Assembly (NCBI GenBank): GCA_020846145.1
Contig: JADLEL010000001.1
Span: forward strand, 1 to 32,019
Direction: 5' to 3'
DNA length: 32,019 nt
Source of the DNA: Pirellulales bacterium
GTDB taxonomy: Bacteria; Planctomycetota; Planctomycetia; Pirellulales; Thermoguttaceae
The position numbers were made by a program, and so were the translations under genes. The notes under the pieces are model-generated. The model did no database searches and was not told where the DNA came from. It was given only the letters and a program-made list of their open reading frames with translations. Shown one piece after another: positions 1 to 9,059 of this stretch; within the stretch, counting starts at the first letter, position 1; the number at the start of each line of letters is the position of its first letter.

Positions 1-126
1 ACATGGACCTGTCCCCTTCCCGCGGCGCGAGGGGGACAGTCCCATTTTCGCGGCGATTAAGCACTTTTAGAGCACCATAATCTTTTGCGCCGCGAAAATC
101 GGGACAGTCCCCTGTGAACGGTTACA
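1..126. repeat. Palindromic dispersed element, copy 1
   Basis: Two arms (about 32-55 and 88-112) are inverted repeats of each other, with one mismatch and one gap. The inner 12 bases ATTTTCGCGGCG match perfectly, and each arm carries the near-palindrome GGGACAGTCCC. The element ends with TGTGAACGGTTAC (114-126). A diverged relative with the same layout lies at 24931-25053. It resembles a REP/MITE-type sequence, but no transposase is nearby and its mobility is inferred only. It ends 27 bases before the GH106 gene, so any promoter for that gene lies inside or upstream of the element. Confidence 0.6.
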
Positions 127-153
127 AGAAATGAATAAAGGGCGCCAATTATC

Positions 154-3100
154 GTGAAACGACTATCGATTCTGATTGCATGCCTGCAAATACACTTTTC
201 CCTGTCCATCGCGACCTTGGCGGCGGAAGGCATCGAAAAGCGTTTCGCCTCACCGCCGGAAGGAACGAAGCCGCGGTGTTATTGGTATTGGATCGACGGG
301 AATATCTCGCGGGAAGGAATCACGCACGATTTGGAAGCGATGCAGCGGGTTGGAATCGGCGAGGCCTACATCGGGATCATCGGCGGCGGCGAGGCCACCG
401 GCATTATCGGCAAAAGTGGTGGCGTCGAGTGCCTCGGTGAATTGTGGTGGAACATGATGGAGCACGCCCTGCGCGAGGGCGGCCGCTTGGGCGTGGATAT
501 CGGCATCTTCAATTCCCCCGGCTGGAGTCAGTCGGGCGGGCCGTGGGTCAAGCCGAATCAGGCCATGCGCTACCTCGTTATGCCGGAACTGCGGCTGCAT
601 GGGCCTCGGCATTTCGAGGAGAAGCTGCCGACGCCGCCGGGCGCGTTTCAAGACGTGGCGGTGCTGGCGTTCCCCGCGCCGGTGGACGATGCCGACTCGG
701 TTGGCAGGCACTCGCCGCGCATCGCCTGCATGCCGGAGGCAAAAGACGCGGAACTTCTCTTCGACGGCAATTCGGCGACGGCTTGCACGCTGCCGGGCGG
801 GCAGATTACGCTCGAACTCGCCGAACCGTTCACGGCACGGAGCGTGATCGTTCATCCGCTCCGGGAAGTCAATGTATCGTGCGAATTACAAGCATCGGAG
901 GATGGCCTGCAATTCCGCACGGTGAGAAAGTTCGCCATCGACCGCCACAATTTAAGCATCCAAGTAGGACCGGCGCCGTTGGCTCCCATTGCAGTGGCTT
1001 TACCGGCGACCCGAGCGAGATTCTTCCGCTTCGTTTTTTCGGCGGGTTGCACCCTGGGTGAAATCGGCCTGTCCGCCGCGCCGCGCTTGGAAAAATATGC
1101 CGAAAAACAACTGCTGAAAACATTTCAAGATCCGCAACCGGCGTTCGATTCCTATCTCTGGGCGTCCCAACCGGAACCGGAATCGGCCGATTTATCGGTC
1201 AATCCCGAAGCGGTGCGGGACATCAGCCGGCAGATGACCCCCGACGGCACGCTATGCTGGGATGTGCCGGCGGGAGACTGGATCGTGCTGCGCACGGCGA
1301 TGACGCCCACGGGCGTGCGGAATTCTCCGGCGCCGCCGGAGGCGACCGGACTGGAAGTGGACAAAATGAACCGCGACGCGCTGCGGAGCCACTTCGTGGA
1401 ATATCTCGGTAAACTGCTGAAACGAATGCCCGCCGCCGAGCGCAAAGCGCTCAAGCACGTTGTGGCCGATAGCTACGAGACCGGCCCGGAAAACTGGACC
1501 GACGATTTTGCCCGGGACTTCCAGCGACGGTATGGTTACGACCCTAAATCCTTCCTGCCGGCGATGAGCGGTCGCATCGTGGGAAGCGCGGATCGATCCG
1601 ACCGTTTTCTGTGGGATTTGCGACGCCTGGTCGCCGATCGGATCGCCCGCGATTACGTGGGCGGCTTGCGCGACTTATGCCACGAGCACGGGCTGCGGAT
1701 GTGGCTGGAAAATTACGGCCATTGGGGATTCCCCGCCGAATTTCTGCAATATGGCGGGGCATCCGACGAGATTTCCGGTGAGTTTTGGGCCACCGGGGAT
1801 TTGGGGAAGATCGAATTGCGAGATGCCTCCTCGGCCGGCCACATCTACGATAAGCCCGTCATTTTTTCCGAAGCATTTACGGGCGGACCGTTGTTCACCA
1901 GTCATCCCGGGAGCCTGAAAGCGCGAGGCGATTGGACCTTCTGCCAGGGCGTCAATCAATTCGTTCTGCACGTCTATATCCATCAGCCGTGGGACGATCA
2001 TCGTCCGGGAATGAGTGCTGCGTTCGGCACCGAATTCAACCGGCACAATACCTGGTTCGATCTTGCCAAGGCCTGGATCGACTACCAGCGGCGCTGCAGC
2101 GTGCTGTTGCAGCATGGAAAATATGTGGCCGACGTGGCCTACTTCATCGGCGAAGACACCCCGAAGATGACCGGCATTTGCAAGCCCGAGCTCCCGCCGG
2201 GTTATTCGTTCGACTATATCAATGCCGAGGTGATCGAAAACCTATTGCAAGTGAAAGACGGGCGATTCGTATTGCCCGACGGCATGTCCTATCGGCTTTT
2301 GGTATTGCCGCATATCCCCACCATGCGTCCGGCACTGCTGAAGAAGCTCCGCGATCTGACGGCGGCGGGAGGCGCAATCCTGGGCGCGCCGCCCGCTCGT
2401 TCGCCGAGCATGGAAGGTTATCCGCGGTGCGACCAAGAGGTGCGGCAAATCGCCGCAGAACTTTGGGGAACGTGCGACGGCGTTTCGGTTACCCGCGCCC
2501 CTTTCGGCAGGGGATGGGTTTTTCGCGGCGTCGAATTACCCCCGGCGCTGAGCCAATTGAACGCGCCGCCGGATCTGGTCGGCATCGATCCCGGCAAAAT
2601 TCTCTTCCTGCACCGGAAGGCTCCGGACGCCGACATCTACTTCCTCTCGAACCAGAGCGCACAGGCGGTGGATCTCGTCCCGACGTTCCGCATCGCGGGC
2701 AAGGCGCCGGAGTTTTGGGACGCCGCCACGGGCCGAATCGCGCGACCGGCGGTTTACGACACGGGGGAAGACGGAACCAGCCTGCCGATTCACCTAGATC
2801 CGAGCGGATCGATCTTCGTCGTATTTCGCGAGCAGGCCTCGGCCGACCGCATCATCGCCGCGACGCGCAACGGCGAGCCTCTATTGGAGCCGCGTTCCGG
2901 CGATTCTCTACTGGATACACCCCTAGAACTGGTGCGGGAGGCGACCGGACGGATCGAGGCGAAGGCATGGCGAGAGGGAGTTTACGAAATCAAAACGGCC
3001 GATGGCCGTTCCCGCTCGATAACCGTGCCGGAATTGCCCGCCCCACTGGACTTAACCGGCCCCTGGGAAGTGCATTTCCCCGCCGACAGTGGAATCGCCG

Positions 3101-3573
3101 ATCCGACGAGCTTCGATAACTTGCGCTCTTGGACCGATTGCGATAATCCGCGGATAAAATACTTTTCCGGCGCCGCGGTTTATGAAAAAACGTTCGATAT
3201 TCCCGCGGACAAACTAGGAAAAGGGCAAACATTGCAACTCGATCTCGGCCGCGTCGAAATCATGGCCGAGGTGATTTTGAACGACAAAAATCTGGGAACA
3301 TTATGGAAGCCGCCGTTCCGCTTGGACATCACCGAGGCGGCAAAGCCCGGAGCGAATCGACTGGAACTTCGCGTCGTCAACGTTTGGCACAACCGATTGG
3401 TGGGCCAAGCCAAACAACCGGAAGCGTATGCCGACGATAAAATTTTCAAGCCGACGGTGATTGGCCCCCCCGGTTGCAGTCCGAACGATCCCTTATTCCC
3501 CTCCGGCCTGCTGGGCCCGGTTTGTCTTCGAGTAATCCCCGTAATTCGGATCGAAAACCGACTCGAAGAGTAG
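154..3573 (+). CDS. Secreted GH106-like alpha-L-rhamnosidase
   Basis: A 1139-residue exported glycoside hydrolase. A Sec signal peptide covers about residues 1-24 and ends in LAA-EG. The first conserved block (PPEGTKPRCYWYWIDGNI, from about residue 34) is typical of the GH106 family, whose known members remove L-rhamnose from plant and bacterial polysaccharides. Around residues 195-300 there is a beta-sandwich, discoidin-like insert. Acidic candidates for the active site are in VVADSYETGPENW and SEAFTGG. The last 175 residues form a galactose-binding-like jelly roll (LDLTGPWEV, YEKTFDIP, WKPPFRLDIT), and the overall length fits the family. The start is GTG, with AAAGGG 11 bases upstream; an ATG at 131 is in another frame. 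It is convergent with the regulator gene, 14 bases apart. Rhamnose specificity is inferred from the family, and other alpha-linked deoxy sugars are possible. Confidence 0.88.
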   Translation: MKRLSILIACLQIHFSLSIATLAAEGIEKRFASPPEGTKPRCYWYWIDGNISREGITHDLEAMQRVGIGEAYIGIIGGGEATGIIGKSGGVECLGELWWNMMEHALREGGRLGVDIGIFNSPGWSQSGGPWVKPNQAMRYLVMPELRLHGPRHFEEKLPTPPGAFQDVAVLAFPAPVDDADSVGRHSPRIACMPEAKDAELLFDGNSATACTLPGGQITLELAEPFTARSVIVHPLREVNVSCELQASEDGLQFRTVRKFAIDRHNLSIQVGPAPLAPIAVALPATRARFFRFVFSAGCTLGEIGLSAAPRLEKYAEKQLLKTFQDPQPAFDSYLWASQPEPESADLSVNPEAVRDISRQMTPDGTLCWDVPAGDWIVLRTAMTPTGVRNSPAPPEATGLEVDKMNRDALRSHFVEYLGKLLKRMPAAERKALKHVVADSYETGPENWTDDFARDFQRRYGYDPKSFLPAMSGRIVGSADRSDRFLWDLRRLVADRIARDYVGGLRDLCHEHGLRMWLENYGHWGFPAEFLQYGGASDEISGEFWATGDLGKIELRDASSAGHIYDKPVIFSEAFTGGPLFTSHPGSLKARGDWTFCQGVNQFVLHVYIHQPWDDHRPGMSAAFGTEFNRHNTWFDLAKAWIDYQRRCSVLLQHGKYVADVAYFIGEDTPKMTGICKPELPPGYSFDYINAEVIENLLQVKDGRFVLPDGMSYRLLVLPHIPTMRPALLKKLRDLTAAGGAILGAPPARSPSMEGYPRCDQEVRQIAAELWGTCDGVSVTRAPFGRGWVFRGVELPPALSQLNAPPDLVGIDPGKILFLHRKAPDADIYFLSNQSAQAVDLVPTFRIAGKAPEFWDAATGRIARPAVYDTGEDGTSLPIHLDPSGSIFVVFREQASADRIIAATRNGEPLLEPRSGDSLLDTPLELVREATGRIEAKAWREGVYEIKTADGRSRSITVPELPAPLDLTGPWEVHFPADSGIADPTSFDNLRSWTDCDNPRIKYFSGAAVYEKTFDIPADKLGKGQTLQLDLGRVEIMAEVILNDKNLGTLWKPPFRLDITEAAKPGANRLELRVVNVWHNRLVGQAKQPEAYADDKIFKPTVIGPPGCSPNDPLFPSGLLGPVCLRVIPVIRIENRLEE

Positions 3574-3587
3574 CATTTTCACCAAGG

Positions 3588-4790
3588 CTATTGCGGTGGA
3601 GTGATTCCGCCGGTCATCCGCCGCTCTTTCCGATAGGTTCGCGCCGTCATGCCGGTATGCCTCCGGAAGGCTCGGGTAAAGTACTCCAAGGACGTGAAAC
3701 CGCTTTTCTTGGCCACCTGCGCCACGGCCATGTTGGTCGTGGCCAGCAGCAGCTTTGCCCGCTCCATTTGCACCCGACGAAGTTCATCCTTGGGACTGCG
3801 GTGCAGAACGCGCTGGAACCGCTGTTCGAAGACGCGGCAAGACAATCCGAGAACCTCGGCCACCTGCGCGACCCGCAAGTGCTGACAGGCTTGCTCGCGG
3901 ATCATGCGCACCGCCTTGGCGATGTCGGCGTCGTCGATGGCCAAGATATCGGTCGATTCGCGGGTGACCAACTGCAAGGGTTCGACGCACGTGCCGCCTT
4001 CGGGAGGCGGATTGCCCGCCATCATCCGGTCCAGCATGGCGGCCGCTTCATAGCCGATCCGCGCGCTTCCCAAGTCGATGCTCGACAAACGCGGGAAACA
4101 GACCCCGCAAAAAACCGAGTCGTTGTCCACTCCCAGCACGGCAATTTGATCGGGCACTACGATGCCGCAAATCCGGCAGGCGCTCGCCAATCGCATGGCG
4201 TAGAAATCGGTGGCGCAAAACACGCCGCACGGTTTCGGAAGCCGGCGAAGCCAGCGGATGATGCCGGCATCCTCGATTTGAAGGCGTTTCCGGCCGGAGG
4301 ACTTACTCCTCGGCGTGAAATCGAAATGGTGGCACGGATGTCCGCGCTCCCGCAAGATCCGCTCGAAAGCCTGCCGACGCACTTCGAAACAATAAACCCG
4401 ATCGGTGCAGAAGTAAGCATAGTGCCGTAATCCGCAATCGAAAAAATGGTCGGCGGCCAGGCGCGCGACCGCATCGTCGTCGGGACGAACCAGCCCTCCC
4501 TCGAAATCGGGATTGGAGTAGAGCAGTTCGACGACGGGCAGCCGAGTGGCGAGAAGCTTATCGATAATATGCTTATGCGCGCAATGGGAAATAATGCCGT
4601 TGCCGCGCCAATCGTGGAACCAGCGCGGCAACGGATCCGTCAGCCCGCGCTCTTCGAAAAAGAGCGACCAAGGACCGTTTTCCTCGGCATAGCGCGTGAT
4701 TCCCTCGATCAGCCCGCGCCCGTAGGCCCGCGAGGTCTCGATCAACAGGAGTACCTGGGGTATTTTTCGCGATTGCGGCATAATCGCCAT
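3588..4790 (-). CDS. XylR-like AraC/LacI-hybrid transcription regulator
   Basis: About 400 residues. The first 285 form a LacI/periplasmic-binding-like sensor domain (from PQVLLLIETSRAYGRGLIEG through AVLGVDNDSVFCG to LVTRES). The last 105 form an AraC-type double helix-turn-helix (from DIAKAVRMIREQA to HTGMTARTYRKERR, with GFTSLEYFTRAFRR as the second helix pair). This order and length match E. coli XylR, which activates sugar operons when its sugar is bound. The frame is open back to 4916, but that extension reads antisense through the operator and -10 box of the divergent operon, so a start at 4790 (or 4781, MPQSRK) is preferred; neither has a clear Shine-Dalgarno. It is the only transcription regulator seen in the carbohydrate region and is the natural candidate to bind the three repeated operator sites. 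Confidence 0.9.
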   Translation of the reverse strand: MAIMPQSRKIPQVLLLIETSRAYGRGLIEGITRYAEENGPWSLFFEERGLTDPLPRWFHDWRGNGIISHCAHKHIIDKLLATRLPVVELLYSNPDFEGGLVRPDDDAVARLAADHFFDCGLRHYAYFCTDRVYCFEVRRQAFERILRERGHPCHHFDFTPRSKSSGRKRLQIEDAGIIRWLRRLPKPCGVFCATDFYAMRLASACRICGIVVPDQIAVLGVDNDSVFCGVCFPRLSSIDLGSARIGYEAAAMLDRMMAGNPPPEGGTCVEPLQLVTRESTDILAIDDADIAKAVRMIREQACQHLRVAQVAEVLGLSCRVFEQRFQRVLHRSPKDELRRVQMERAKLLLATTNMAVAQVAKKSGFTSLEYFTRAFRRHTGMTARTYRKERRMTGGITPPQ

Positions 4791-4828
4791 TTTAGCGTTG
4801 GAATTGAGGACCTGTCTAGCGTCGCGCA

Positions 4829-4880
4829 CTAAAAAGTGCAGAATATTTGCGCGTTTTGTCCACATTGTACCTGTTATACT
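4829..4880 (+). promoter_or_regulatory. Operator/promoter module A (ahead of the cytoplasmic sugar operon)
   Basis: The operator core GTGCAGAAT is at 4836-4844, with flanks CTAAAAA and ATTTGCG. A -10 box TATACT is at 4875-4880, starting exactly 39 bases after the first base of the core, as at sites B and C. No -35 hexamer is recognisable at the usual distance, which fits an activator bound next to RNA polymerase. A TGT triplet is conserved 22 bases into the module. A local hairpin GCACT-AAAA-AGTGC (about 4827-4840) is unique to this copy. The predicted transcription start is near 4887, leaving a leader of about 120 bases. It drives the URO-D/cupin/MFS/epimerase operon. Confidence 0.72.
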
Positions 4881-4939
4881 GAAATAGATCGGTCTTCTTT
4901 TCAAGATCGACACCAAGGGTCTTCGCGCGGGGTGTCTCG

Positions 4940-4981
4940 ATGGCGACGAAAGGCGATGCTATGCCCGAAAGGGCACGATAA
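4940..4981 (+). other. Possible 13-codon leader ORF with GNRA hairpin
   Basis: Between the module A promoter and the first operon gene there is a short open frame, MATKGDAMPERAR followed by a stop. A perfect hairpin TGCCC-GAAA-GGGCA at 4962-4975 lies inside it, 16 bases before the Shine-Dalgarno of the next gene. Such structures can affect translation or mRNA stability. There is no ribosome-binding site of note for the short ORF, and it may be chance. Confidence 0.2.
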
Positions 4982-5005
4982 ACAAGCCTACGGAAAGGGA
5001 TGGCG

Positions 5006-6319
5006 ATGAATCTGCGCGAAAGATTTCATGAAGTGATGAACTTCAACACCTCGGTTCCCGCGATGAAATGGGAATTCGGTCTCTGGGGCGAGACGCTGAA
5101 CCGTTGGTACGATCAGGGATTGCCGAAAAAGAATCCGCCGATCATCGAGAAAGCGATCACGACCCCGACCGCCTCCCTCTATACGCGGGCATGGACCGCC
5201 GGCGGCAGCGAGCGGCTTCCCCGCGGCATCGCGGTCATGGCCGGCGGCCTCTACTGGCCAACGCAGGGCTTTCCGCTGGACGGCGATGTTCGCAGCCGCT
5301 TCGACATGGATCCTACGCAGGTCATGGTGGACGTGAACCTGCTCTTTTCGCCCCTATTCGAGGTCGCGGTTCACGAGGAAACCGACCAGCGCATGCTGTA
5401 CACCGACATCGACGGCGTGAAGCGGATTTTTCTCAAAGACGAGGCCACCATTCCCACCTCCGTCGAATGGCCCATCAAGGATCGGGCGAGTTGGGAAAAA
5501 CTTAAAAGCGAGAGGCTTCGGCTCGACAATATCGCCGCGCGTTTTCCGAAAAACTGGAGCAGGCTGCTTGCGGAATACCGCAACCGCGATTATCCGCTCG
5601 CCCTCGGGGGGTATCCGCAGGGATTTTTCGGCACGCTCGCCCATTTGATCGGCTATGAAAAGCTCTTCTACTGGTATTGCCTCGATGCGGAACTGGTCCA
5701 CGATATCCTTTCGACGTTTTGCAATCTTTGGATCGCCGTTTACGAGGAAGTGCTTTCGCAGGTGGAAGTGGACCACGTTCATTTTTGGGAGGATATTTCC
5801 TCCGGCAAGGGATCGATGATTTCCAATGCGATGGTCAAAGAGTTCCTGCTGCCCTATTACGTGAAGATCATCGATTTCCTCAAGGCGCGCGGGGTGAAGA
5901 TTTTCCTAGTGGACACCGACGGCGACTGCAACGAACTGATTCCGCTGTTCATGAGCGCCGGCGTCACCGGCATGTATCCTTTCGAAACGCACTGCGGCAT
6001 GGATATCGTCGAGGTTCGCCAAAAATATCCCAAGCTGCAAATGTGCGGCGGCATCTCGAAGTCGGAGATCGTGAAGGGGGCGAATCGGATCGACGCGATT
6101 CTGCAGCCGGTCGAAGAAGTTTTGCGCACCGGCGGCTTCATCCCCTTTGCCGACCATTTCGTGCCGCCGGACGTTTCCTTGCAGGACTTCTCCTATTACC
6201 GCACGCGGCTCAACGATTTAATCGATATGACGGCGGGATGCGCGAAGGAATCATCGGTCGCGGTCCCAACTCCTCATAGCCGAATGACGGCCAAAAGCCT
6301 TCTCCCCCAGCGACGCTAA
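5006..6319 (+). CDS. Uroporphyrinogen decarboxylase (URO-D) family protein
   Basis: A 437-residue cytoplasmic protein of the URO-D/methyltransferase TIM-barrel superfamily. The start MNLRERFHEVMNF is typical of these proteins. Further family-like blocks are HVHFWEDISSGKGSMIS, VDTDGDCNELIP, MYPFETHCGMD and MCGGISK. An ATG at 5000 is in frame, but the GGAAAGGG ribosome site abuts it, whereas 5006 has proper spacing. The superfamily includes true haem-pathway decarboxylases and zinc-dependent methyltransferases that act on methyl-corrinoid proteins. Here it opens a sugar operon with no haem or corrinoid genes, so a haem role is unlikely. Its substrate is unknown; acting on a methylated or acidic sugar-derived compound is only a guess. 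The next gene follows after 25 bases. Confidence 0.85.
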   Translation: MNLRERFHEVMNFNTSVPAMKWEFGLWGETLNRWYDQGLPKKNPPIIEKAITTPTASLYTRAWTAGGSERLPRGIAVMAGGLYWPTQGFPLDGDVRSRFDMDPTQVMVDVNLLFSPLFEVAVHEETDQRMLYTDIDGVKRIFLKDEATIPTSVEWPIKDRASWEKLKSERLRLDNIAARFPKNWSRLLAEYRNRDYPLALGGYPQGFFGTLAHLIGYEKLFYWYCLDAELVHDILSTFCNLWIAVYEEVLSQVEVDHVHFWEDISSGKGSMISNAMVKEFLLPYYVKIIDFLKARGVKIFLVDTDGDCNELIPLFMSAGVTGMYPFETHCGMDIVEVRQKYPKLQMCGGISKSEIVKGANRIDAILQPVEEVLRTGGFIPFADHFVPPDVSLQDFSYYRTRLNDLIDMTAGCAKESSVAVPTPHSRMTAKSLLPQRR

Positions 6320-6344
6320 CGAATACCCGACGGAGAATAAAGAA

Positions 6345-7595
6345 ATGCGCGCCTCAAAGCTCGGCAAACGGGACAATATCGCCGCGATTTTGGATCGGGC
6401 GCTGGACGCCGGCGGCGGCTTGCTGCGGCTCACGCCCACGTGGGTGCCGCGCAGTTTTTTGCATCCCGGCAAACGGATCAAGTTGGCCCCGTCCGATTGG
6501 TATGCCCTCGGCACGCACCGCGGCGGCATCGATGAACGCTGGTTCGCCAGCACGACCGAGGCCGCCAATGAAGGCCGCATTCCCGATGAAGGCTTGAGTT
6601 ACTGCACGTTCGAAGGCGAGCGGTTCCTGCTGAAAGACGCCGTGGCCGAGGCCGGGCCGCGCCTCATCGGCAAGGCGATGTGGGAGAAGTATTATCGCTG
6701 GCCGGTCTATTCGAAGTTCTTCGACAATAGGGGACCGATCCCCCACCACATGCACCAGAAGGCCGAACATGCCGCCTTGACGGGCCAACAGGGCAAACCG
6801 GAGTGCTACTACTTCCCGCCGCAACTGAACGCCGCCGAGAACCACTTCGACTACACATTTTTCGGTCTGGAACCGGGCACCGCCAAGTCCGACGTCCGCC
6901 GCTGTTTGGAGAATTGGAATCGTGGCGACAACGGCATCCTCGATCTCTCCAAGGCGTATCGGCTGAAACCGGGCACGGGCTGGATCGTCCCCGCCGGCGT
7001 GTTGCACGCCCCCGGCTCGATGTGTACCTACGAACCGCAGTGGGGTTCGGACGTATTCGGCATGTATCAGTCCTTGGTGGAAGGGCGTTCCGTGCCGTGG
7101 AACTTGCTGGTCAAGGACGTGCCCAAAGACAAGCGTCGAGATCTCGACTTCCTCGTCGAACAACTCGATTGGGAGAAGAACGTCGATCCTCGCTTCAAAG
7201 AACACGCTTACGTCGAGCCGATCGTCGATCCGCGGCGATCCGGTCCGGGCTATACCGACCGTTGGATCGACTACGGCCGCTTCGATGGCGAACAGTTGGT
7301 CTCGGCAAAAGAACTTACGGTTATGCCCGGGATGAAATGCGTGCTCAAGGATCCCGGCGCGAGCGGTTGGATCACCGTGCAAGGCTGCGGGCGCATGGGC
7401 ATTTTGGAGATCCAAACGCCGGTAATGATCCATTTTGGCGAGGAGCCGCCGGATGAAATCTTCATCGCTCACGAGGCAGCCGCGGCAGGCGTGGAAATCG
7501 TCAATACCGGCGGCGAGCCGCTGGTCGGCCTGCGCTACTTCGGTCCCGACGTCCATAACGACATGCCCGAAATCGGCGATCACCGCATGAAATAG
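6345..7595 (+). CDS. Class I mannose-6-phosphate-isomerase-like cupin
   Basis: A 416-residue cytoplasmic protein with the metal-binding layout of type I phosphomannose isomerases. It has a histidine cluster IPHHMHQKAEH (His134, His135, His137), then KPECYYF (Glu153), then WIVPAGVLHAPG (His221). The C-terminal third is a second cupin-like beta barrel. Family members interconvert aldose and ketose phosphates using zinc, but this protein is divergent and may act on a different, possibly unphosphorylated sugar. GGAG lies about 10 bases before the ATG. It sits between the URO-D gene and the transporter gene, with a 10-base gap to the latter, so it is cotranscribed. A long antisense frame across the gene is a codon-bias shadow. 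Confidence 0.78.
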   Translation: MRASKLGKRDNIAAILDRALDAGGGLLRLTPTWVPRSFLHPGKRIKLAPSDWYALGTHRGGIDERWFASTTEAANEGRIPDEGLSYCTFEGERFLLKDAVAEAGPRLIGKAMWEKYYRWPVYSKFFDNRGPIPHHMHQKAEHAALTGQQGKPECYYFPPQLNAAENHFDYTFFGLEPGTAKSDVRRCLENWNRGDNGILDLSKAYRLKPGTGWIVPAGVLHAPGSMCTYEPQWGSDVFGMYQSLVEGRSVPWNLLVKDVPKDKRRDLDFLVEQLDWEKNVDPRFKEHAYVEPIVDPRRSGPGYTDRWIDYGRFDGEQLVSAKELTVMPGMKCVLKDPGASGWITVQGCGRMGILEIQTPVMIHFGEEPPDEIFIAHEAAAAGVEIVNTGGEPLVGLRYFGPDVHNDMPEIGDHRMK

Positions 7596-7605
7596 GGATT
7601 ACCGC

Positions 7606-9027
7606 ATGATGGATCTCGAACGGAACCAGCCGCGGATGCTCGCCGGGCGCAGCCCTATGGCTTACGTTTGGACGATTTCCCTTATCGCCTCGATGGGCGG
7701 ACTGTTATTTGGCTACGACTACGTCGTCATCGGCGGCGCCAAGCCGTTCTTCGAGAAGTACTACCAGTTGAACAGCGAATGGCTCAGCGGCTGGGCAAAC
7801 AGTTGCGCGCTCTTGGGGTGCCTGGCGGGTGCATTGGTTTCCGGCGGATTGAGCGACAAGTTCGGCCGCAAGAAACTGCTCCTCGTCGCGGCATTCCTGT
7901 TCGCGAGTTCCTCGGCGCTGACCGGTTGGGCGCCGACATTCTCCTGGTTCGTCGTGTGGCGAATGCTGGGCGGCGTGGCGATCGGCATGACCTCGAACGT
8001 CGCGCCGGTTTACATCGCCGAAGTCTCGCCCGCCCCTCTTCGCGGACGCTTCGTGTCGATCTATCAACTGTCGATCTTCATTGGATTCGTCGCCGGACAA
8101 ATCATCAATTGGCTGATCGCCGAGAAGATGCCCGACAACGCAACCGCGGAATTTGTCCGCCTGTCCTGGAATGGACAGTACGGTTGGCGGTGGATGTTCA
8201 CGGCGGTTTCGGCGCCGTCGCTGGTTTTTCTTTTTGCGGGCATGATTTTGCCGGAAAGTCCGCGCTGGTTAGTGAAGAACGGCATGAGAGAGAGGGCATT
8301 GCGCACCTTGCGGTCGCTTTGCGGCGATGCGCAAGCGGCGGATCAACTGGACGATATTCAGCAAACGATCGGCGCGGAAGAGGTGCAGCGCGTCCGTTTT
8401 TCCGATCTCTTGGAACCCAAAATGCGCAAAATCCTGCTCATCGGCGTGTTCCTGGCGGTGCTGCAACAGTGGAGCGGGATGAATGTGCTCTTCAACTACG
8501 CCGAGGAAGTTTACCGCGCGGCGGGCTATGGGCTGAACGACATCCTCTTCAACATCGTGATTACCGGCACGACCTGTCTGGTCGTCAACTGCGTGGCGAT
8601 CGGGACCGTGGATCGTTTCGGCCGGCGGATCTTGATGCTGATCGGTTGCGCCGGCATCGGTCTCTGCCACGCGTTCCTCGGAGCCTGCTATCTGCTGGGC
8701 ATTCAAGGCGTACCGGTGCTGGCCATCACCCTGACGGCCATCGGCTTCTACGGCATGTCCCTGGCGCCCATTGCGTGGGTGCTGATCTCCGAGATATTTC
8801 CCAACCGAATTCGCGGCGCGGCGGTGTCCGTGGCGGCCTCGTCGCTTTGGATCGCCTGTTTTATTTTGACTTATACCTTTCCCCTCTTGAAGGCATTTCT
8901 CGGCATCTCGGGAACGTTTTGGCTGTATGGCGGCATCTGCTTCCTGGGGTTCGTCGTCGTCTATCGGCGCGTCCCGGAAACCAAGGGCAAGACCTTGGAA
9001 CAGATCGAACGCGAGTTGGTCGATTGA
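7606..9027 (+). CDS. MFS sugar/H+ symporter (sugar porter family)
   Basis: A 473-residue inner-membrane transporter with about 12 hydrophobic segments. It shows the sugar porter signatures in order: LLFGYDYVVIGG (helix 1), GGLSDKFGRKK (loop 2-3, residues 80-90), WRMLGGVAIG, EVSPAPLRGR, PESPRWL (residues 216-222) before the central loop, QQWSGMNVLFNYA (helix 7, about 287-299), DRFGRR, and PETKGKTLEQIE at the C-terminus. Characterised relatives such as XylE, AraE and GalP import pentoses or hexoses with protons. The exact sugar cannot be read from the sequence. ATG codons at 7606 and 7609 are equivalent choices. Its place between isomerase-like genes indicates it imports the sugar that they process. 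Confidence 0.92.
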   Translation: MMDLERNQPRMLAGRSPMAYVWTISLIASMGGLLFGYDYVVIGGAKPFFEKYYQLNSEWLSGWANSCALLGCLAGALVSGGLSDKFGRKKLLLVAAFLFASSSALTGWAPTFSWFVVWRMLGGVAIGMTSNVAPVYIAEVSPAPLRGRFVSIYQLSIFIGFVAGQIINWLIAEKMPDNATAEFVRLSWNGQYGWRWMFTAVSAPSLVFLFAGMILPESPRWLVKNGMRERALRTLRSLCGDAQAADQLDDIQQTIGAEEVQRVRFSDLLEPKMRKILLIGVFLAVLQQWSGMNVLFNYAEEVYRAAGYGLNDILFNIVITGTTCLVVNCVAIGTVDRFGRRILMLIGCAGIGLCHAFLGACYLLGIQGVPVLAITLTAIGFYGMSLAPIAWVLISEIFPNRIRGAAVSVAASSLWIACFILTYTFPLLKAFLGISGTFWLYGGICFLGFVVVYRRVPETKGKTLEQIERELVD

Positions 9028-9059
9028 TGTGAAGCTTTTCCTCCAAATTGGAGACCATG

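Noticed and set aside
4791..4916. N-terminal extension of the XylR-like regulator by 42 codons
   Set aside because: It reads antisense through promoter module A; XylR homologues are about 390-400 residues, matching a start at 4790 or 4781.
6354..7583. 409-codon minus-strand open frame
   Set aside because: Antisense shadow of the PMI-like cupin gene, which fits the operon and has conserved metal-binding motifs.
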